A stretch of DNA of 62,847 nt from Planctomycetota bacterium. Lineage in GTDB: Bacteria > Planctomycetota > UBA8108 > UBA1146 > JAJFFE01. Each line of letters opens with the position of its first letter. The first letter of the stretch is position 1. Below are positions 20,256-31,249 of this stretch, piece after piece. The notes under the pieces were generated by a model. That model was not told the DNA's origin. It saw only the letters and a list, made by a program, of their open reading frames with translations, and ran no database searches. Both the position numbers and the translations under genes were made by a program. The stretch is taken from the NCBI GenBank assembly GCA_021776775.1, contig JAJFFE010000031.1, positions 1 to 62,847 on the forward strand, given 5' to 3'.

Positions 20256-20456
20256 CGGGAGAGCCGCTTCCGATCGGGCGTGGGTTGTCGGGCGACGACA
20301 CTTTGGTCGGTCCGAGACTGCAATTCAAGGTCGCCGCCCCTGGCAATTGGCGTGATTCTCGGAAGATACGACTCAAGAGGCCCCGGTGGAGGGCCGAGAA
20401 ACACGTTGTTGTCCGCCCGAGATCCATCGCTGCGACTCGAAACGAGGGGAGAGTTC

Positions 20457-22226
20457 GTGCGCCGTACGCTCGAGGTCCTCAAGCAGTCTCCTGAACGCGA
20501 ACTGGTCGTCCCGATCTTGGGCAGCGCCCTCGGTGAAGGTGGCTTGTCGCCGCACGCGCTGGCGCTGCTCCGCTCGGCACCGGAGACACGGGCGCCTCGT
20601 GAGATTATCCGCAAGTACGATCAACTCAGCGAAGCCGAGCAGAAGTCACTGCAAGAAGGAACGCGCGGTCGACTGCTCGTCTCTTGCCACCAACTTCTGA
20701 GATCCGACCACACGCGGACCCGCGCCAATATCGCGAAGTTCGCCGCCCACGTTCTCGAAGCGAGCCCCAATAGCTGGGGCGAGGTGCTCCCGATCCTGCT
20801 CACTCTCATCGACGACCCTCGACACGCGGTTCGAGAAACGGCGCGTCACTCGTTCGTCTCTGGACTGAAGCAACTCGATCGCGACGTGCTCAGCCGAAGC
20901 GCAACGGCGCGCAACCCAGTTCTCAACGGGCTCGCCATCCTCATGCGCCGCTTCGAACAACACAAAGATCCTGAACTCGTCGATTCGCTGTTCTTGATGG
21001 GCAATCCGGGCCACGACCTGCTCGCCCGCGCGATCGGTGAAGGGTGGGACGCCGCCGAAGCCATCAAGGAAGTGGCCGAGACTCGCTCGGAACACCTCAC
21101 AGACATGGTCGAAGCGCTGTTTCGTTGGCTACGCAGCCCCTTCAAGGCGACCCGAGAATGCTCGCGCAGTATCCTGCGAGGTCGCAACGACGCGGCATTC
21201 CTCGGCTGTGTGGCACGTCGGCTGGAATCACGCACCGGTACTCCCGACCCCGCGCGCCGACCGGAAGAAGACTACCCAGTCTACCGTCACATACGATGGG
21301 ACAAGCTGCCCGTCGCACAGATGGCGGCGTTGTCGGACGCCACCATGATTCGCATCGTCGGATACTTGCAAAGCTCAGGCGGCAACGCCGAGGATCGCGG
21401 GGCGAGACTCGCGGCGCTCTTGCCGAACTCGAGTGCGACCGTACAGCGAGAGATTCTCACGCTCCTTCGCGAGTACCCGACAACTCAATTGGTCGATAAC
21501 CTCGTCCCGCTCTTGAAGTCGAGCGACCCCGCCATTCAACAGCTCGCGACCGAGCTCTTGGAGTCGGACGGGACTCCGAAGGTGTTCCAACTGCTGATCC
21601 AGCAGCTCTCCAGCGATAACGAAAACGTTCGCTCCTCGGCGCAACGAAAGCTCTCCGGTCAGAGTTTGCCGATCTTGTTCGACGCGTTCGATGAACTGGA
21701 CCCGGCGGCGCGTCGCAGCCTCCTGCCGCTACTCGACCGAGTCGATTTACACTTCACTGGCCAACTGCGCCGCGCGCTGCGATCCGGTGACGAACGCGAC
21801 ACGGTGCTCGCGCTGCGCACGATCATCGAAGGCAACAAGGTCGGCGAACTCGAAGACAACCTGCTGGACCTCACCGTCAGCCCGAGCCCCAAGATCCGCG
21901 CCACGTTGACACGGGCGCTCGCGCACGTTTCGCGGGACGTCGGGCTCCACTACCTGCGACTGTTCCTATCCGACTCCGACGATCGGGTCGTGGCCAACTC
22001 CATCGAGACTCTGTCGGACCTGCGAGACAGTCGGTCGGCCGGTTCTATCGGTGAACTTCGCGACCACGAAAACCCTCGCGTACGAGTCAACTCGTTGATG
22101 GCGCTCGATCGCCTGGGCGATACGTCGGCCCGGCCAACACTCCGCGCGCTCGCGCAAGCAGCCTCCGGTCAAACGTTGGGGAAGAGCGCAGCATGGGGAC
22201 TCAAACGCCTCGAGGCCGGAAGGTAG
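20457..22226 (+). CDS. HEAT-repeat scaffold protein
   Basis: A 589-aa all-helical protein made of HEAT-like repeats, e.g. SATVQREILTLLREYPTTQL, SSDPAIQQLATELLES and DNENVRSSAQRKLSG, running to the C terminus (LGKSAAWGLKRLEAGR). There is no signal peptide or membrane helix, so a cytosolic scaffold role is likely; no enzyme motif is seen. The GTG at 20457 has AGGGGA 6 nt upstream. TTG at 20406 (after GGAGGG) is an alternative; the frame to 20142 overlaps the divergent gene and is not credible. It is 3 nt upstream of the next gene, with which it probably works. Confidence 0.8.
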   Translation: MRRTLEVLKQSPERELVVPILGSALGEGGLSPHALALLRSAPETRAPREIIRKYDQLSEAEQKSLQEGTRGRLLVSCHQLLRSDHTRTRANIAKFAAHVLEASPNSWGEVLPILLTLIDDPRHAVRETARHSFVSGLKQLDRDVLSRSATARNPVLNGLAILMRRFEQHKDPELVDSLFLMGNPGHDLLARAIGEGWDAAEAIKEVAETRSEHLTDMVEALFRWLRSPFKATRECSRSILRGRNDAAFLGCVARRLESRTGTPDPARRPEEDYPVYRHIRWDKLPVAQMAALSDATMIRIVGYLQSSGGNAEDRGARLAALLPNSSATVQREILTLLREYPTTQLVDNLVPLLKSSDPAIQQLATELLESDGTPKVFQLLIQQLSSDNENVRSSAQRKLSGQSLPILFDAFDELDPAARRSLLPLLDRVDLHFTGQLRRALRSGDERDTVLALRTIIEGNKVGELEDNLLDLTVSPSPKIRATLTRALAHVSRDVGLHYLRLFLSDSDDRVVANSIETLSDLRDSRSAGSIGELRDHENPRVRVNSLMALDRLGDTSARPTLRALAQAASGQTLGKSAAWGLKRLEAGR

Positions 22227-22229
22227 ACC

Positions 22230-22844
22230 GTGGGACTGGAAAACACGTTCAAGACTTGGCGACGTCGGCGCTCGGATGAAAAACTGTTCCGCCAACTCTG
22301 CGACGCGCACCAACTGCGAGCCGAGCAACGTCGGCTCCTCGGCGCTCTCGCCGATCGCTACCGGCTGGTTCGCATCAGCGAGATCTTCGTCCGCCCATCC
22401 TTGTTCACGGCGAGCCCCGATCGAGGATCGTGGAGTGATCAAAAAGTCAGCGAACTTCGCGATATCCTGTTTGCGGAGATAGCCGCGGCAACGACTACCA
22501 ATCGCCAACCCGCGCCGTCCGCCGCGACCCCGACGAACCCCATAGCCGAGCCGGACCGCGTTCGCGAGCCAAGCTCGGTATTCGGGAAGCGCCGTGCGGC
22601 TCCCGAAAGCGCGGCACGAGAACGGGGCCCAGCACGAGAGCGGGGCCAAGAGCGCACCAGTACCAGTGGCGGTAACGCCTCGAGCCCCATCGAGCCACCG
22701 ACCGGAGGCACGGCCTCGGGGGAACTCGCCGACGAGTCTCCAACCACCGGTCCTCTGCCGGAGACGGAGGCCGCCGTCTTCCTGGTGCGGGAGGTTATCG
22801 ACGACCCCGCCATCGACGGTGCCGTCCCGACAGTTCGCGAGTAG
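22230..22844 (+). CDS. Hypothetical protein paired with the HEAT protein
   Basis: A 204-aa protein of unknown family. Residues 1-90 are a compact helical domain (FRQLCDAHQLRAEQRRLLG, then SEIFVRPSLF). The rest is low-complexity Pro/Ala/Thr/Glu-rich sequence with a small internal duplication (ERGPARERG). The GTG start follows GGAAGG and sits 3 nt after the HEAT gene stop, so the two are almost certainly co-translated. Helical start plus disordered tail suggests an adaptor; that is inference. Confidence 0.7.
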   Translation: MGLENTFKTWRRRRSDEKLFRQLCDAHQLRAEQRRLLGALADRYRLVRISEIFVRPSLFTASPDRGSWSDQKVSELRDILFAEIAAATTTNRQPAPSAATPTNPIAEPDRVREPSSVFGKRRAAPESAARERGPARERGQERTSTSGGNASSPIEPPTGGTASGELADESPTTGPLPETEAAVFLVREVIDDPAIDGAVPTVRE

Positions 22845-25633
<2,789 letters not shown>

Positions 25634-25649
25634 GCGGCGTCGCGCGGCG

Positions 25650-26672
25650 TCAGTTGGACAGCATTCGCACGAACGTCGCTAGCACCCGCGGGTCGAAGGC
25701 GGCGCGCCCGTCGTCGATCATATATTTGAGCACCGCCATGGACGGCTCTGCGTCGCGATACGGTCGCGTGGTCGTTCGACTGTCGAACGTGTTGACGACC
25801 GCGGCGATGCGCGCGCCGATGGAGAGATCGCGCGGTGCGATTCGATTCGGGTAGCCCTGACCGTCGAGCCGCTCGTGGTGATGCAGAATCACATCGCGAC
25901 CGATGCCCCCGATCCAGTTCAACGACTGAACCCGATCGTAGCCGACTCGGGGATGGCCCTCGATGATCTCGCGATCGACCGGGGACAGGCCGTCACCCTT
26001 CGAGGTGATATCGGCCATGCCGAGCAGACCGATGTCGTGAAGCAGCAAACCCAGACCGAAGTCCGTGAGGTCTGTCGAGCCGTAGACGGCCAATTCCTGA
26101 GCCAGCGCCAAGCCGTAGAGACAAACGTGCATCGAGTGCTGGTAGAGGTCGGGGGCGACCTCCATCACTTTCACCATGCCCGCCATCACGCTGCTCTCGC
26201 GGTCCGAGCCACCGACGAGCAACTCCGACGAATGACCGACCCACTCCGAGGCGAGAGTTCGAGCGGTGGGGTCGCCGGGATCGGAGATCAGCTCCCGTGT
26301 GACAACCTCGCCCACGCCGTAGTACTGCTGAAGCTGTTCGACAGGATCGGCGAAGTCCTGAGTGAGAATGTCGACGATATTGGATTCGAGGTACTTGCAG
26401 TAGGCGGGACGATCGACGAGCGGGATATGGACATCGTTCTGACCTGACCCCGAGAGGGTCAGGCAGTGGTTGCGTGTAAACACCTGACCGGTGCGGACGA
26501 AGATGATGCGTTCGCCGCCGACCTTCGCAAACACGCGGAAGCCCAGGGGCACGCCGGTGCGCAACGATGCAATCGAGATCCGGAAGAAGCACGCGCCATC
26601 GTTGACGTCGACTTCGGCCGCAGGTTGCTTCGAGCTGCTGCGTGAGCTGGGGGGAGCCGAGTCCGCGGTCAC
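25650..26672 (-). CDS. HD-GYP domain phosphodiesterase-like protein
   Basis: A 340-aa protein. The C-terminal HD-GYP domain shows the first His in YQHSMHVCLYG, LLLHDIGLLGM (the HD pair), and HHHERLDGQGYPN (the GYP loop, here GQGYP), a full set of metal ligands, so hydrolysis of cyclic di-GMP is plausible. Residues 25-105 form a beta-rich N-terminal domain, possibly PilZ-like; I could not confirm this. The GTG at 26672 follows GGAGG by 4 nt; the open frame extending to 26963 lies mostly within pyrF. It is the last gene of a minus-strand group after pyrF. Confidence 0.88.
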   Translation of the reverse strand: MTADSAPPSSRSSSKQPAAEVDVNDGACFFRISIASLRTGVPLGFRVFAKVGGERIIFVRTGQVFTRNHCLTLSGSGQNDVHIPLVDRPAYCKYLESNIVDILTQDFADPVEQLQQYYGVGEVVTRELISDPGDPTARTLASEWVGHSSELLVGGSDRESSVMAGMVKVMEVAPDLYQHSMHVCLYGLALAQELAVYGSTDLTDFGLGLLLHDIGLLGMADITSKGDGLSPVDREIIEGHPRVGYDRVQSLNWIGGIGRDVILHHHERLDGQGYPNRIAPRDLSIGARIAAVVNTFDSRTTTRPYRDAEPSMAVLKYMIDDGRAAFDPRVLATFVRMLSN

Positions 26673-26781
26673 CGATCCTCCGATTGAGAACAATCCCTCA
26701 TCGAAAGAGTACCATCCCGGAGTCGGCCCCCGAGATGCCACCCGCTCACCGTCAGTCTGGAAAAGCCGCGGAATCAGGGAC

Positions 26782-27684
26782 TTAGAGGACTGATTGCAGG
26801 GAGTCGCGGTCGACCTTCGCCTGAGCGTGTACCGGCTCGGTCCAATCGCCGACGTCTCGCCCCTCATAGGCGTAAATGATTCCACGCGACGACGACGCGA
26901 GGGCGCCGAGGCCTGCCCCATCGAAGGCGGAGACCACATCCTTCGCCGTCCCGCCCTGCACACCGAGACCCGGGAGCAGGAGCCACGACCGTGGCGCCGC
27001 CTCCCGCACTTCGGCCAACTCCTCCGGGTAGGTCGCGCCGACCACGAGTCCGATGGGTCCGTACGCCCCGCCGTCGGCGCCGGACGTCTCCGCCATCCAT
27101 CGCGTCGCAGCGCGGGCCACGCCTAGGTAGAGCGGTTCACCGTCGGTCGCTCTCGATTGAAAGTCTGCGCCACCGGGATTAGAGGTGCGCGAGAGTACGA
27201 ACAAGCCACGATGCGACTCTACCGAGCGGTTGAGGAAGGGATCGATGGAGTCCTTGCCCAGGTACGGATTGATCGTCAACGCGTCCACCCACGGTCCCGG
27301 GGTCTCCGGATCATCACCGAAGAACGCGTCGGCGTACGCCGCCGCGGTACTCCCGATGTCGCCCCGCTTCGCATCGAGCAGAACCGGGACACCGCGCGTG
27401 GCCGCGTGCTCGACGACCGACTGCAATGCTCGCCAGCCACGCCAGCCGTAACGTTCGAAGAAAGCGATCTGCGGCTTGACCATGACCGCGACGTCGGCAA
27501 CTGCATCGAGGATCCCGTGCCCGAACGCGGCCAAGGCAGCCTCGGGGTCGAGACTGCGAAGCGCCTCTGGGAAACGATCGATGACGGGATCGATTCCGAC
27601 GATCAGTCGGCTGCCGATGGATTGCACGCGGTCGGCGAGTCGTTCAGTAAATGGCGCCTCGCGCGTTGGGATCGAGGGTGTCAT
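26782..27684 (-). CDS. pyrF: Orotidine 5'-phosphate decarboxylase (type 2)
   Basis: A 300-aa enzyme that makes UMP, the last step of pyrimidine synthesis. The catalytic segment VLLDAKRGDIGSTAAAYA (Lys-Arg-Gly-Asp) is the type 2 signature. LIVGIDPVIDRFPEAL near the N terminus and GLGVQGG near the phosphate site also match. The ATG at 27684 is preferred to the TTG two codons earlier. 107 bp separate it from the unknown gene upstream. Confidence 0.95.
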   Translation of the reverse strand: MTPSIPTREAPFTERLADRVQSIGSRLIVGIDPVIDRFPEALRSLDPEAALAAFGHGILDAVADVAVMVKPQIAFFERYGWRGWRALQSVVEHAATRGVPVLLDAKRGDIGSTAAAYADAFFGDDPETPGPWVDALTINPYLGKDSIDPFLNRSVESHRGLFVLSRTSNPGGADFQSRATDGEPLYLGVARAATRWMAETSGADGGAYGPIGLVVGATYPEELAEVREAAPRSWLLLPGLGVQGGTAKDVVSAFDGAGLGALASSSRGIIYAYEGRDVGDWTEPVHAQAKVDRDSLQSVL

Positions 27685-27791
27685 ACGCAATCTCTTAAGT
27701 CTGGTGTAAAGGAACGTTGCCGTCCGTTGAACTCACTGCGCCAATCCGATCCGAGCGATGTCTCTGTTTACGGTCGGCGAACCTGGATCCA

Positions 27792-28646
27792 CTAATCCCG
27801 AGCGAAATCTTCGATCTTCACTTTGCACTCCCGGATGCGTCGCTTGAAGTGATCTCGAGTTGACTTCCACGACGAGTCCAGGCGACGCTTCTCTGCTGGA
27901 GGAACGCTGTGCAGGTACTCTTCTCCCGCCGTGTAACACTCGGCCGCGTGCTCGTAGAACGACGACTCGAAGAACGAGTCACCTGCCACGGCGAAGCCGA
28001 GATAAGGCCGATTCGGTCCGTACATACTGGCGTAGAAGTAGATCAGCCCGGTCGGGTCAACCTTGGCCACGAACCCGTTTCGGTGCAGGAAGAGACTGCG
28101 GATCAACACCGGATCGTCGCGGTGTTTCGCAATCACCGTTTCCATACGGTTCAGCGCCAAGTCGAAGAGGTGACGGAGTCGGTGCACCTTGATCGGAAAC
28201 ATCTCGTGGACTTCATCGAGAATGGCCTTCTGCTCTTCTCGATCGAGCTCGCTGTCCGGGTTCACCGCGTAGGTGAGCACGTTGTAGTGCTCCTCCTTCA
28301 GAATGCTGATCTCGTGAAAGATGTCGTTGACGAGTCGATCCAGCACATCGGTGGTGTGGTCGCGACGAAACAGCTTGTGACACGACGCCTTCAACGGCAG
28401 AAGAAAGCGATCGCGAATACGCTCGAGGTTGCGGAACTGAAGGAGCTGAGACAACTCGTCGGCGGAAAGCCGAATCTTGTTTCGTGGCGTGTTCAATTTG
28501 TCGACGTGCGCGCGGACCTTCGCCTCGTACTCTTCGTACTGCATGGAGTAGAGGTGGTTCGTGCGGTAGAGCCGCTCGACGATGGTCCAGATGTGCGAGA
28601 CCCGGGAAACGTTCGTCGTCGGTCCTTCGTCGCGTGAGGATCTCAT
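27792..28646 (-). CDS. Hypothetical protein, coupled to the amidotransferase gene
   Basis: A 284-aa protein I do not recognise. It is mostly alpha-helical, with a basic N terminus (NTPRNKIRLSADELSQLL), Phe/Tyr-rich middle (PTGLIYFYASMYGPNRPYLG) and a charged C-terminal helix. No membrane span or signal is visible. The ATG at 28646 overlaps the trpG/pabA stop by ATGA, giving strong evidence that it is real and co-translated. The region FLHRNGFVAKVDPTG could be a small-molecule or peptide-binding fold but this cannot be stated. Confidence 0.8.
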   Translation of the reverse strand: MRSSRDEGPTTNVSRVSHIWTIVERLYRTNHLYSMQYEEYEAKVRAHVDKLNTPRNKIRLSADELSQLLQFRNLERIRDRFLLPLKASCHKLFRRDHTTDVLDRLVNDIFHEISILKEEHYNVLTYAVNPDSELDREEQKAILDEVHEMFPIKVHRLRHLFDLALNRMETVIAKHRDDPVLIRSLFLHRNGFVAKVDPTGLIYFYASMYGPNRPYLGFAVAGDSFFESSFYEHAAECYTAGEEYLHSVPPAEKRRLDSSWKSTRDHFKRRIRECKVKIEDFARD

Positions 28647-29386
28647 GGAAACACCTTCGCTTCACGGCGCACGGTTGGTTCCGGATCCGCATTAACCTTG
28701 GACAGCAATAACGCCCTCTCAGAGTCGGCGCCCGGTACGGTCGACACTGTCTCGTCCGAGGCGCGACAGTCACCCAACGGGCAGATCACGCCCGCCAAAA
28801 AGTTCTCGAGCAATCGCGGGCCGTCGGGCGTCATGAAGCTCTCCGGATGAAACTGCACCGCCCAGGTCGCTTCGCCCGGAACACCAAACGCCATGATGGT
28901 CCGATCTTCGGTCCACGCTCGTACGGCGATTGAGGACGGCAATGAGTCCGGCCGCACCGACAGAGAGTGGTATCGCGCCGCAACGAACGGGTTGGGGACT
29001 CCCGCGAACAGACCCGACCCGTCGTGCCAGACCCGATCGCGCTTACCATGGCACGGCGTGCCCGACCGGGTGACCGTGGCGCCGAACTGTTCGGCCAACA
29101 CCTGCAGGCCAAGGCAAACCGCCAACACCGGAATTTTCCCGCGAAAGTGCGACAGCGCCGCCGGGACGACCCCCACCCCCAGAGGATCTTCGGACGTCGG
29201 GGGCGCACCCGGGCCGGGCGAGATCACCAAAAACTCCGGTGCCGCAGCCCGCAACTCGGCCAACGAGATAGCGTCGTTTCGGTGCACCTCGACCGAGGCG
29301 CCCAGTGCGCCCAACCCTTGCGCCAGGTTGTGCGTGAAGGAGTCGTAGTTGTCGAGGATCACGCCGCGGCGGAATCGGTCGGTCAT
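28643..29386 (-). CDS. trpG: Anthranilate / aminodeoxychorismate synthase glutamine amidotransferase subunit
   Basis: A 247-aa class I glutamine amidotransferase. LDNYDSFTHNL is the typical N terminus, ISPGPGAP the oxyanion loop, VLAVCLGLQVLAEQFG carries the nucleophile Cys, and VQFHPESFMT holds the catalytic His and Glu. It hydrolyses glutamine and passes ammonia to a chorismate-binding TrpE or PabB partner, which is not in this window. TrpG and PabA cannot be separated by sequence alone. A tail of about 45 residues exceeds the usual 190-200 aa. The ATG follows GGAGAAGGG. Confidence 0.9.
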   Translation of the reverse strand: MTDRFRRGVILDNYDSFTHNLAQGLGALGASVEVHRNDAISLAELRAAAPEFLVISPGPGAPPTSEDPLGVGVVPAALSHFRGKIPVLAVCLGLQVLAEQFGATVTRSGTPCHGKRDRVWHDGSGLFAGVPNPFVAARYHSLSVRPDSLPSSIAVRAWTEDRTIMAFGVPGEATWAVQFHPESFMTPDGPRLLENFLAGVICPLGDCRASDETVSTVPGADSERALLLSKVNADPEPTVRREAKVFP

Positions 29387-29437
29387 GGCACCCTTCTCCG
29401 GCCGTGTTTCACCAGTGCTCTGGCCCCGCTGGTTCGA

Positions 29438-30937
29438 TCAATCTGTCATCCGATCGAGCCAGCGCTGCAAGCCCCGAACATAACCGAACGCGAGCCCGAA
29501 GTCGTCCTTGGGCGCGGCGCTCGGAACGCCCGGCACGTAGCGCAGCGTTCCGTCGATTTGGGCCAGAGGAACGACGCTGGCCCGTCCGCCGACCACGCCG
29601 CGGGTCGCCGAGGCGAATTTACGTCGCGCGATGAGCCCGTCCCCTTCGTCGCCCCAGACGAGCAGGATCGGCATTTCGGAAGATCCGAGGGTGGCGTCGA
29701 CGGCAGTGCGGTCGTCTGCGCGCGCATTGATGAGCGCCCAACCCGAGAAACTCGACACGTTCCACGCGTCACCGCGAGGCAGCGCCTGCCCAGCGGTGAT
29801 CAAGACAATGCGGTCTTGACGCACCATCGGATGCTTCTGCAGCCGCCCGACGAGGGCGGCCGCGCGGGCGAGGTCCGCGGGTTTCGACGGATCGACCGCG
29901 ACGCTCGCAAATGTCATTGCACGACGCGTGATGTTCCAGCACGTCGACGCCACGATCGAGCGACTTGCCTCGCTATTGTCGTGCACGAACAACACCGCGG
30001 GCGCCCGCTCTATCGTCAGGCTCTCGGCCACGGTTCCTCGAGTCGAGATGAGCACCGGCTCTCCGTCGATCTCGAACCGTTCTGTTTTCGTCCCGTAGTA
30101 GTCGGGTCGAAACTTCAAGTTGTACGTCGTCGACTCTCCCTGGAAGCGCGGTTGGCGCGGAATGTCCATGCGCACAATGGTTCCGTCGTCGGTCAGCCAA
30201 AACAGACGACGTTCGTCTAGCGAGTTGTTGCCGACCATCGAGGCGATCGGAGGTTCGACACGCGTGATCCGCAATGTTGCGAGTTCCCGATCGCCACCCT
30301 GGACCTTGAGCGTCTCCGACCCGAGTGTCTCGAACTTGAAATCGTACGTTCCCAACTTCGAGGGCACGATGGCGTTGATCGTCACGCCATTCAGCGCCGA
30401 GAGACCGTCGACCTGGGTAAGGGCGTGATCGATGAGGAGCTGGAATCCGATGACGAAACTAGAGTCGACGACCACAGGCTTCGCGATCTGCGCTGGGATG
30501 CGCTTCGACTTCGGAGCTCCGACCACTCCTTCGTGACGGTGCGACACTTGCGAACCATCGAGCTCGATGACGATGGTGCGACGCGCTTCGACAAGCTGAT
30601 GCTTTGCCCGCGGGCCGTTCTTCCCCGGCGCCAAGCGGTCGATCTCGAGGCGCCGCTCGCCCGACGGTCGTAGGTCGTGAGTCGATTGAATCCAGCGATC
30701 GCGGTACTGCCAAACCGCCAAGGACTCCGTCGAGTCCTCGGCGTGGCGAGTCGTCCGACCGACCTCGAGCCCGACCTGAGTCGTCCCGCCGCCCGACACC
30801 CCGATGTGCTCCCGCGTACCGAACGCTTGGTAGGGCCGCAGGGGGGGCTCGGAGTCGAAACTGAGCCGAGCGTCGATCGCCGATCCGGAGGTGACGGCGA
30901 TCACAGCCCAAACGGCGATCCCGAACATCGAGGCCAT
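29438..30937 (-). CDS. Exported protein with possible degenerate alpha/beta-hydrolase-like C-terminal part
   Basis: A 499-aa protein starting with an apparent signal peptide (MASMFGIAVWAVIAVTSGSA). The middle region is beta-rich (LGTYDFKFETLGSETL; RRLFWLTDDGTIVRMDI). The C-terminal 170 residues have the rhythm of an alpha/beta-hydrolase (APAVLFVHDNSEASRS; IVLITAGQALPRGDAWNVS), but I cannot point to a nucleophile-elbow Ser, so activity is doubtful. The frame extends to 30994, but the ATG at 30937 gives a clean signal peptide. Divergent from the repeat-protein gene at 31250, sharing about 310 bp. Confidence 0.65.
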   Translation of the reverse strand: MASMFGIAVWAVIAVTSGSAIDARLSFDSEPPLRPYQAFGTREHIGVSGGGTTQVGLEVGRTTRHAEDSTESLAVWQYRDRWIQSTHDLRPSGERRLEIDRLAPGKNGPRAKHQLVEARRTIVIELDGSQVSHRHEGVVGAPKSKRIPAQIAKPVVVDSSFVIGFQLLIDHALTQVDGLSALNGVTINAIVPSKLGTYDFKFETLGSETLKVQGGDRELATLRITRVEPPIASMVGNNSLDERRLFWLTDDGTIVRMDIPRQPRFQGESTTYNLKFRPDYYGTKTERFEIDGEPVLISTRGTVAESLTIERAPAVLFVHDNSEASRSIVASTCWNITRRAMTFASVAVDPSKPADLARAAALVGRLQKHPMVRQDRIVLITAGQALPRGDAWNVSSFSGWALINARADDRTAVDATLGSSEMPILLVWGDEGDGLIARRKFASATRGVVGGRASVVPLAQIDGTLRYVPGVPSAAPKDDFGLAFGYVRGLQRWLDRMTD

Positions 30938-31249
30938 AGTGGTTGTCTCTTTCTCGTCGAGGAAGCGGTGCGAGTGGCTGGTGAGCTCCGGCACGCGCGG
31001 GATTGGCCGGCGAACGGGTAGCCTCGCCCGACCAAACTCGGGGCAATTCGGTTCTGAATCGGAACCCGAGACGACGGATTCTAACGCGCAACGTCACGAA
31101 GGTCATCCCAGCGGCGGGCGCCCGGCCGGCTCACAACCACAAATATCACAGAGGATTGTAACCGTGCCAGGCGACGAGAGGCGCCCCGGGTCCCGTCATT
31201 GCGGCTCAATCTCCCGGGATCGAAAAGTCCGCCCCGGAGGGAAATCGAA

